Below are positions 57,707 to 64,000 of a stretch of 64,000 nucleotides of DNA, piece after piece. This stretch comes from Achromobacter aloeverae (GTDB lineage Bacteria > Pseudomonadota > Gammaproteobacteria > Burkholderiales > Burkholderiaceae_B). The stretch lies in NCBI RefSeq assembly GCF_004121055.1, contig NZ_PYAL01000007.1:62001-126000 (forward strand), given 5' to 3'. The position numbers and the translations under genes were made by a program. Within the stretch, counting starts at the first letter, position 1. Every line of letters begins with the position of its first letter. The notes below the pieces were generated by a model that saw nothing but the letters and a program-made list of their open reading frames with translations, ran no database searches and was not told the DNA's origin.

Positions 57707-60700
57707 ATGAGCTGGTTGCTGGCGTTCCTGGGTTTCCTCTTCGGCGCGGGCTTCGCCCTGAGCTATGACCTGCCCATCTTGTCGGTCGCCGTGCTTTGCG
57801 CGGCGGTCGGCTTCGCGCTGCCACACCTGGCCAGGCGCCGGGCCGCCGCCCCTCAGCCGCCGGACGCGGCCGGACAGGGATCGCGAACGGCCTACCTGCC
57901 CCTGCCCGAGCGCGTGCTGCGCCTGGAGCGCGAAGTCGCGCAACTACGGGCTGAAATGGCACGGCTGCGCGCGCACGGACCCGCCGCAGGGGGCGCGGCT
58001 GACGTCGCCGGTGCCGGCGCCGGCCGGGCCGCGGACGATGCGGTACCCCCCGCCACCGCAGCCGCCGCTGGCGCGGCGGATGCGCGAGGCCTGCCGCCGC
58101 TGGTCCAGGAGGATCCGCAAGCGCTGCCCTCCAGCGCGGACGCCGAAGTGTTTCCCGCCGCGCCGCCCACGCCCGCCGTGGCAGCGGCAATGGCGGCCGG
58201 CGCGGCAGGCGCCGCCGTGCCCATGCGGGCCGTTTCCCCGGTTTCGTCAGTGTCGTCCGCGCCCCCGGTCGCGGCGCAGGCCGCGTCCGACGACGATGTC
58301 GACCTCGACGCCTACCTCGATACGCCGCTTGATACCGCCCCCGCCGCCTCGCCGCGCGTCAAGCTGCGCGAGCCCGACGCGGTGGAACGTGCCGTGGCCG
58401 CCATCCGCGGGTGGCTGCTGGGCGGCAACACGGTCGTGCGGGTCGGCATGATCGTGCTGTTCTTCGGCATCGCCTTCCTGTTGAAGTACGCCGCCGACAA
58501 CGACATGTTCCCGGTCGAGTTCCGCCTGGCCGGCGTGGCGGGAGCGGCCATCGCCCTGCTGGCCGTGGGCTGGCGCCTGCGCGACCGCCGCCATGCCTAC
58601 GGGCTGGTGCTGCAAGGCGGCGGCGTCGGCGTTCTTTACCTGACGGTCTTCGCGGCGACGCGCCTCTACGCGCTGCTCCCCGCTGGTGCCGCCCTGCCCC
58701 TGATGATCGCCATCTGCGTGCTGAGCACCCTGCTGGCCGTGCGGCAGAACGCGGCGATGCTGGCCTTCATGGGCAGCGCCGGCGGATTCCTGGCGCCGGT
58801 GCTGCTATCCACCGGCGGCGGCAGCCATGTCATGCTGTTCAGCTACTACGCGCTGCTCAATGCCGGCATCCTGGCGATCGCCTGGTTCAAGGCCTGGCGT
58901 CCGCTGAACCTGCTGGGCTTCGTCTTCACGTTCGGCATCGGCGCGGCGTGGGGCGCATCGGCCTACCAGCCGGCGCTGTTCGCCAGCACCGAACCCTTCC
59001 TGCTGCTCTTCTTCCTGATGTATGTGGGCATCGCCCTGCTTTACGCGATACGCCGCAACCTGGCCCTGAAGCACTACGTCGACGGCACCCTGGTCTTCGG
59101 CACGCCCCTGGTCGCCATCCTGCTGCAGGCCGCCCTGGTGCAGGGCAAGGAATTCGCGCTGGCCTACAGCGCCCTGGCGCTGGCCGCGTTCTACCTGCTG
59201 CTGGCGGCGTGGTTGCGGCGCAGCCACGGCCGCCTGGCATTGCTGTTCGAAGCCATGCTGGCGCTGGGCGTCATCTTCGCAACCCTGGCGGTGCCGCTGG
59301 CCTTCACCGGCCCCACGACCAGCGCGGTATGGGCCATCGAAGGCGCCGCCATCGCGTGGGTCAGCGTCCGCCAGCGCCGCCTGCTGGCGCTGGGCTTCGC
59401 CCTGCTGCTGCAGATCGCCGCGGGCCTGGTGTTCTTCAGCCTGCAGACGTACTACAGCCAGGCGTCGGTGCCGCTGCCGGTGCTCAATGGCAATTACATC
59501 GGCAAGGTGCTGATCGCGGTGGCCGCGTTGTTCACCGCCTGGCTATTGAATGGCAAACCCCTGAACGGCAAACCAGCGGCCGCGGCCTGGCGACGCGAGC
59601 TGCCCGGCATAGGCGCGGCGATGGCCGTCTGGGGCATGCTGTGGTGGACTGCGGGCGGTCTCTACGAGATCCATCAGTATTTCGACCTTTACCCCTACGC
59701 CGCCAGCGTCTGGCAATACGCGCTGGATGCCGACATCCTGTTCCTGGTGCTGACCGCATGGATGGCGCATGGCCTGTGCCGCGCCCTGGACTGGCCGCTG
59801 GCGCGCTGGCCCGGCGCCGCGCTGCCGCCGGCGCTGGCCATCGCCGGCGCCCTGGCCAGCCTGGCCGCAGCCCCGCTTTCCACCGTCGTGGCGCTGCCCG
59901 TGGGACTGGCGCTGTCGTGGCTACTGCTCTATCGCGAACGCGACGATCTGCCGCCGCGCCTGCTGGACGCGCTGCACACCCTGTCGTTCTGGACGCTGTG
60001 CGGCCTGCTGACGATGGAAGGCTATGCGCGGCTCGGCGCCTGGGTGCCGGAAGGGACCTGGCAATGGAGCGCATGGGCCTATGGCTATGGCCTGATGTTG
60101 CTGCTGCTGGCTGGCCCCGGCGCGCGCCTGGCGTGGCCCGTGCGGCGGCACGCCCGCGCCTACCTGGTCTGGGGCGCGACGCCGCTGGCGGTGCTGCTGT
60201 GGGGTTGGAGCCTGCTCAGCGTCTTCTCGGACGGCGACGCCGCGCCGCTGTTCTACCTGCCGCTGCTGAATCCGCTGGACGTCGCGATCCTGCTGGCGGC
60301 ACTGGCCGCGACGGTATGGGTGCGGCGGCTGGATGCGCTGGACCTGCGCCCGGCCGGCAAGCCGTATGGTCGCGGCAGCCCGCTGCCGCGCGCGCTGGCG
60401 GCGTTGACGGCCTTCGTCTGGCTCAATGCGATGCTGCTGCGCACGCTGCATCATTGGAGCGGTGTCGCCTATGACCTGGACGCGCTGAGCGCATCGACGC
60501 TGGTGCAGGCCGCCGTCTCCGTGTTCTGGACGGTATGCGCCCTGGCCACGATGATCCTGGCCACCCGCCGCGGCAGCCGGCCGCTGTGGTTCACCGGCGC
60601 GGGGCTGCTGGCCATCACCGTGGTCAAGCTTTTCCTCTTCGACCTATCCTATCTGTCGGGCATTTCGCGCATCGTCGCCTTCATCGGCATCGGCGTGCTG

Positions 60701-60769
60701 CTGCTCCTGATCGGTTATTTCTCGCCCCTGCCGCCCCGCAAGACCGGGGCCACGGAGAATTCCGCATGA
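57707..60769 (+). CDS. DUF2339 polytopic membrane protein
   Basis: 1020 residues. Two N-terminal hydrophobic helices, a coiled-coil-like segment (PERVLRLEREVAQLRAEMARLRAH), an Ala/Pro-rich spacer of about 150 residues, then from about residue 245 (VVRVGMIVLFFGIAFLLKYAADN) a series of more than twenty membrane helices. This is the DUF2339 architecture; the function is unknown. GAGAGAAGA precedes ATG 57707. It is translationally coupled (ATGA) to a DUF3999 gene, a recurrent pairing, so the two probably act together at the envelope. Confidence 0.9.
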   Translation: MSWLLAFLGFLFGAGFALSYDLPILSVAVLCAAVGFALPHLARRRAAAPQPPDAAGQGSRTAYLPLPERVLRLEREVAQLRAEMARLRAHGPAAGGAADVAGAGAGRAADDAVPPATAAAAGAADARGLPPLVQEDPQALPSSADAEVFPAAPPTPAVAAAMAAGAAGAAVPMRAVSPVSSVSSAPPVAAQAASDDDVDLDAYLDTPLDTAPAASPRVKLREPDAVERAVAAIRGWLLGGNTVVRVGMIVLFFGIAFLLKYAADNDMFPVEFRLAGVAGAAIALLAVGWRLRDRRHAYGLVLQGGGVGVLYLTVFAATRLYALLPAGAALPLMIAICVLSTLLAVRQNAAMLAFMGSAGGFLAPVLLSTGGGSHVMLFSYYALLNAGILAIAWFKAWRPLNLLGFVFTFGIGAAWGASAYQPALFASTEPFLLLFFLMYVGIALLYAIRRNLALKHYVDGTLVFGTPLVAILLQAALVQGKEFALAYSALALAAFYLLLAAWLRRSHGRLALLFEAMLALGVIFATLAVPLAFTGPTTSAVWAIEGAAIAWVSVRQRRLLALGFALLLQIAAGLVFFSLQTYYSQASVPLPVLNGNYIGKVLIAVAALFTAWLLNGKPLNGKPAAAAWRRELPGIGAAMAVWGMLWWTAGGLYEIHQYFDLYPYAASVWQYALDADILFLVLTAWMAHGLCRALDWPLARWPGAALPPALAIAGALASLAAAPLSTVVALPVGLALSWLLLYRERDDLPPRLLDALHTLSFWTLCGLLTMEGYARLGAWVPEGTWQWSAWAYGYGLMLLLLAGPGARLAWPVRRHARAYLVWGATPLAVLLWGWSLLSVFSDGDAAPLFYLPLLNPLDVAILLAALAATVWVRRLDALDLRPAGKPYGRGSPLPRALAALTAFVWLNAMLLRTLHHWSGVAYDLDALSASTLVQAAVSVFWTVCALATMILATRRGSRPLWFTGAGLLAITVVKLFLFDLSYLSGISRIVAFIGIGVLLLLIGYFSPLPPRKTGATENSA

Positions 60770-62208
60770 TCCCGTCGTCCTTGCCTGGCCCCTCTCGACA
60801 GCCGCGCCTCGCGCGCGCGGGCGGACCGCGGCGCGCGCTGGCGGCCATCCTGGCGACGGCGGCGGCCCTCGCCGGCGCCGCCATGACGGCCGCAACGGCA
60901 GCGCCGTCCACGACGTCCGTCGCACCGGACCCGGCCCCCCCGGCCCCTGTTCGGCGCTATGCGCTGGAGCAGCTCGCCAGCGCCCCCTACTACCGGGTCA
61001 CCCTGAACGACGCGGTCTACGCCGCCAGCCTGCGCGGCGACCTGGGCGACCTGCGCATCCTGAACAGCGCCGGCGAGTTCGTGCCCTACTCGTTCGACAA
61101 TACCGCCGCACCCACGCGCCCCGCGACGCGCCGGCCGCTGCGCTGGTTCCCGCTTCCGGCCGCCGCCAGCCCGGGCGCGGCGGACAGCGCGCTCAGCGTC
61201 ACCATCGGCCCCGACGGCGGCCTGCGCGCCGCGGCCAAGCCGCCGCCCGCCGCCACGCGCGGCGGTGACGTCATCGACCTGGGCGCGGACAGCCCGCCGT
61301 TGTCGGCGCTGTTGATCCATTTGCAGGACAGCAGTTGGCAAGGCCGCGTGGATATCTCCGCCAGCGAGGATCTGCGCGCCTGGACACCCGTGATCCAGGC
61401 GCCCTTGCTGAAAGCCGCCAGCGGCGACGCCACGCTGGCGCAGGAACGGGTGGACCTGGACGGCCTGCGTGCGCGCTATGTGCGCCTGCGCTGGCCCGAC
61501 GGCGCCCCTGCCCTGGCCGGCATCGAGGGCGAGTCCATTCCCGTCGATGCCACGCCGCCCACGCGCGCCTGGCGCGGCGGCATCGCCACGCGGGCGGGCG
61601 CCAGCCCGGGCGAGTACCTGTTCGACACCGGCGGCGCATATCCCGTGGACCGCATCCAGTTCGACCTGCCGCAAGCCAACACGGTTGCGTACGGCCAGCT
61701 CTATTCGCGCAACGATGCGCGGCAGCCATGGCGCATGGTGGCCGCGGGGCAGTTGCTGAGATTGCAGGGCGGGTCTGCCACGAATGCGGCCGGCGACGAG
61801 CAACGCAATCCGCCGTGGGCCGTGCCCGTCGACACCGACAGGCAGTGGCGCCTGCTGGTCGACACCCGCGGCGGCGGCCTGGGCAGCGGCCAGCCCACGG
61901 TGGCGCTGGGCTGGCGGCCCACGGTCGTCACGTTCGTGGCGCGCGGCGCGGGCCCCTTCGTGCTGGCGGTGGGCAATTCCGCATGGGAGCCCGTGGCGGT
62001 GCCGCTCGCCGACCTGATGGCGGTGGAGGCCGCGGCGCCCGCGCAAGCGCGGCTGGGCCAGGAACTGGCGCCGATGCCGGCCGCCTTGGCGGCCCGTCCC
62101 GCGGACCCCGACTCGAACCGCCGTTATGTCCTGTGGGCGGTGCTGGTGGTGGCCGTGGTGGTGCTGGGCCTCATGGCCTGGCGCCTGTCCCGCGCGAATT
62201 CAGGGTAA
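60766..62208 (+). CDS. DUF3999 envelope protein, partner of the DUF2339 protein
   Basis: 480 residues. Signal peptide (RALAAILATAAALAGAAMTAATAAP), an extracytoplasmic beta-rich part (RYALEQLASAPYYRVTLNDAVYAASLRGDLGDLRILNSAGEFVPYSF) with two discoidin/lectin-like repeats (LLIHLQDSSWQGRVDISASEDLRAWTPV; VDRIQFDLPQANTVAYGQLYSRNDA), and a C-terminal membrane helix (YVLWAVLVVAVVVLGLMAWRLS). Likely a periplasmic domain tethered to the inner membrane, perhaps glycan-binding; that is inference from the lectin-like wording. Its start overlaps the DUF2339 stop. Confidence 0.88.
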   Translation: MIPSSLPGPSRQPRLARAGGPRRALAAILATAAALAGAAMTAATAAPSTTSVAPDPAPPAPVRRYALEQLASAPYYRVTLNDAVYAASLRGDLGDLRILNSAGEFVPYSFDNTAAPTRPATRRPLRWFPLPAAASPGAADSALSVTIGPDGGLRAAAKPPPAATRGGDVIDLGADSPPLSALLIHLQDSSWQGRVDISASEDLRAWTPVIQAPLLKAASGDATLAQERVDLDGLRARYVRLRWPDGAPALAGIEGESIPVDATPPTRAWRGGIATRAGASPGEYLFDTGGAYPVDRIQFDLPQANTVAYGQLYSRNDARQPWRMVAAGQLLRLQGGSATNAAGDEQRNPPWAVPVDTDRQWRLLVDTRGGGLGSGQPTVALGWRPTVVTFVARGAGPFVLAVGNSAWEPVAVPLADLMAVEAAAPAQARLGQELAPMPAALAARPADPDSNRRYVLWAVLVVAVVVLGLMAWRLSRANSG

Positions 62209-62395
62209 AGCGCCACGCCGCGAACGCCGGGAACCACGCGGGCCTGGCTAAGACTTGTCTCATTTACATGATGACCGGACTCTGGTGATATAGCTGACTC
62301 CCTCGTCGGTCGCAACGCAAGGCAGGCGCCACGATCCGGCACCAGGGCCGAACGCCGCGACCGCGCCCACCCTACCCCTACCATCGGGACTCGCC

Positions 62396-63997
62396 GTGCC
62401 TGACCGCCAGACATTCAAGCGCAGACTGTGGGGCACGACGCTGACGATACTGGGTACGCTGGCCCCCATCCTTCTCATCCTGCCCCTGATCACCACCGAG
62501 GCGCGCCGCCAGGCCGCCAACGAAGCCGGCATCACGGCCGCGGTGGTCCGCAAGCAGATCGAGAACATCCTCATGCACGCCGAGGACGCCACCCACAGCC
62601 TGGCCACGACCAGCCTTGGCCGCCCCTGCGAGGAAGTCAGGAACCGGCTCATGCGCATGGGCACCCTGCGGCCCTACTTCCGGTCCCTGGGACTGGTGCA
62701 GGACAACCAGATCTATTGCTGGTCGGTCTACACGGACATCACGACACCCCTCTACGCCATTTCACCCGAGGGGGAGATCGGCCCCGGCCTGACCATCACG
62801 CCTGTCGCCGGCACCCTGCTGGTGCCGGACCGGCCCGCCGTCCAGGTGTCCTATGGCCGGGCCGCCGGCAGCGGCGCGGTGGCTTTCGTCGATGCCCAAT
62901 ACCTGTACGACCTCAAGAGCGCCGCTGCCCGCGACGGCCTCTATGACATCGAGATCCTGCTCGGCAAGCGCCGCCTGCCCCTGCTGGATGCCGGCGAACG
63001 CGAACGACCCGCGCACGAGGTCGGCGACGAGACCCAGGTGTCCTCGTCGCGCGCCTACCCGGTGGACGTTCGCGTCACCGTCCTGAACCACCAGATCGAT
63101 TCGTTCCGCCGGGATATCTGGCACAACTACCTGGCTTTCCTGGTCCTGGCCTGCCTGGTGTGCGGTTACCTGACACGCCGCTATTTCGACCGTCGCATGA
63201 CCTTGGCCACCGACATGCGCAAGGGCATGCGCAACGGCGAGTTCCACCTGGTGTACCAGCCGCTGGTCGAACTGGGGACCGGCGCGTTCTCGGGCGTCGA
63301 GGCCCTGCTGCGCTGGAATCATCCGTCCGCGGGACCGATACGGCCCGATCTCTTCATTCCCGTGGCCGAGGAAAACGGCCTGATCGTCGAACTCACCCGC
63401 CACGTCTTCGCCCTGGCCGCCGCCGACCTGCGCACGCTGGGCCTGCCGCCGCACGCCCACCTGGGCCTGAACGTGTGCGCCCAGCACATGGCCCGGACCG
63501 ATTTTGTCGACGATGTCGAGGCGCTGCTGCGGCGTATCGAAGGCCTCGGACCCATCACCCTGGTGCTGGAAGTGACGGAACGCGCGGCCCTGCCGGATTC
63601 CGAGGTCGTGCGGGCCAACATGCGACGCCTGCGCGAACGCGGCGTACAGTGGGCCATCGACGATTTCGGCACGGGGCATAGTTCGTTGGCCTATATCGAG
63701 CAGCTGGAGGCCGACTTCCTGAAGATAGACCGCGCCTTCGTCAACAGCGTGGGAACCGATGCCGTGTCGGCGGTGGTGCTGGAGACCATCATCACCCTGG
63801 CACGCAAGCTGGACCTGAGGATGGTGGCCGAAGGCGTGGAAACCGCGCGGCAATCCGCCTTCCTGCGCGCGCACGGCGTGCAATTCGGCCAGGGCTACTA
63901 CTACGGCCGGCCCATGCGCGCGCGCGATCTCGGCGCGTGGCGCCAGGCCTTCGTGCTGGACCCGCCCGGCAAGGATGGGGCGCCGCTGGTGGCCTGA
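62396..63997 (+). CDS. c-di-GMP phosphodiesterase with CSS-motif sensor and EAL domain
   Basis: 533 residues from GTG 62396. Two membrane helices (LWGTTLTILGTLAPILLILPLI and NYLAFLVLACLVCGYL, about residues 11-32 and 242-258) enclose a periplasmic CSS-motif domain with cysteines in GRPCEEVRNRL and IYCWSVY, able to form a disulfide and so sense redox state as in E. coli PdeC-type enzymes. The EAL domain follows with all catalytic signatures: GVEALLRW, LNVCAQHMA, LEVTERAAL, AIDDFGTGHSSL, DFLKIDRAF and VAEGVET. It therefore should cleave c-di-GMP to pGpG. A single gene ending 3 bases before the window edge. Confidence 0.95.
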   Translation: MPDRQTFKRRLWGTTLTILGTLAPILLILPLITTEARRQAANEAGITAAVVRKQIENILMHAEDATHSLATTSLGRPCEEVRNRLMRMGTLRPYFRSLGLVQDNQIYCWSVYTDITTPLYAISPEGEIGPGLTITPVAGTLLVPDRPAVQVSYGRAAGSGAVAFVDAQYLYDLKSAAARDGLYDIEILLGKRRLPLLDAGERERPAHEVGDETQVSSSRAYPVDVRVTVLNHQIDSFRRDIWHNYLAFLVLACLVCGYLTRRYFDRRMTLATDMRKGMRNGEFHLVYQPLVELGTGAFSGVEALLRWNHPSAGPIRPDLFIPVAEENGLIVELTRHVFALAAADLRTLGLPPHAHLGLNVCAQHMARTDFVDDVEALLRRIEGLGPITLVLEVTERAALPDSEVVRANMRRLRERGVQWAIDDFGTGHSSLAYIEQLEADFLKIDRAFVNSVGTDAVSAVVLETIITLARKLDLRMVAEGVETARQSAFLRAHGVQFGQGYYYGRPMRARDLGAWRQAFVLDPPGKDGAPLVA

Positions 63998-64000
63998 GCC

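Noticed and set aside
58411-60474. Open frame of 687 codons on + in another frame of the DUF2339 gene
   Set aside because: Arg/Ala-rich out-of-frame product without hydrophobic helices; the DUF2339 frame is the real one.
1-64000. Prophage, insertion sequence or genomic island
   Set aside because: No integrase, transposase, phage structural gene, tRNA attachment site or broad composition break is visible; low-GC patches are confined to promoter regions.

Overview
The window is a single very G+C-rich stretch of bacterial chromosome. Gene content and style (a tripartite-tricarboxylate 'Bug' receptor, many LysR regulators beside small metabolic genes, FecI/FecR iron signalling, an OpgC acyltransferase, a ClC channel) point to the Burkholderiales, family Alcaligenaceae, most likely Bordetella or a close relative such as Achromobacter. 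That assignment is inference from recognised families; no rRNA or other marker gene is present. I see no tRNA, rRNA, CRISPR array, prophage, transposase or replication origin. Coding density is high and I annotate 54 protein genes, one cut by the left edge.

Layout. 1-10.5 kb: a secreted-protein fragment, a soluble hybrid histidine kinase, a LysR-ClC channel pair, a small [2Fe-2S] ferredoxin, a LysR-FUSC efflux pair, an envelope protein with YAAP repeats and a class V aminotransferase. 10.8-18.7 kb: a NYN/OST-HTH RNA-binding protein with a basic histone-H1-like tail, a DUF945 protein, an ECF42-type sigma factor beside its DGPF (YCII) partner, a soluble PAS-PAS chemotaxis receptor and a small exported protein. 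18.7-26.8 kb: LysR-wrbA, a PanE-like reductase, a DUF445 protein, a lemA-DUF2207 pair and a PhzF protein. 26.9-33.4 kb: an iron-uptake module (fecI, fecR, a TonB-dependent receptor with a signalling domain, and an exported Fes/IroE-like esterase) headed by a Fur-box-like palindrome over the fecI promoter, followed by a small lipoprotein.

33.5-45.1 kb: a long one-strand operon of eleven genes. Reading in the direction of transcription: SDR, PLP aminotransferase, alpha/beta hydrolase, amidohydrolase, ABC ATPase, class II aldolase, TauD-type dioxygenase, NMT1/THI5-like binding protein, two ABC permeases and a double cupin. It is divergent from a GntR/FCD regulator and looks like a complete uptake-and-degradation pathway for an unidentified, probably nitrogen-containing, compound. 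45.2-54.3 kb: an InaA-family kinase, an SGNH hydrolase, an OpgC acyltransferase, an SDR, a LysR-lrgA-lrgB module, a quinone-oxidoreductase-like protein and a Bug receptor. 54.4-57.4 kb: a tight four-gene operon (acyl-CoA-dehydrogenase-like protein, NodS-like methyltransferase, family 2 glycosyltransferase, PIG-L deacetylase). This is the best candidate for an undescribed biosynthetic system. 57.7-64 kb: a DUF2339-DUF3999 pair and a CSS/EAL c-di-GMP phosphodiesterase.

A second theme is short tandem repeats: 8-, 12-, 13- and 15-bp units in leaders, intergenic gaps and coding low-complexity segments, plus a 62-63-bp intergenic repeat present in tandem at two places in opposite orientation. Several regulator-target gaps carry clean dyads that are good operator candidates.
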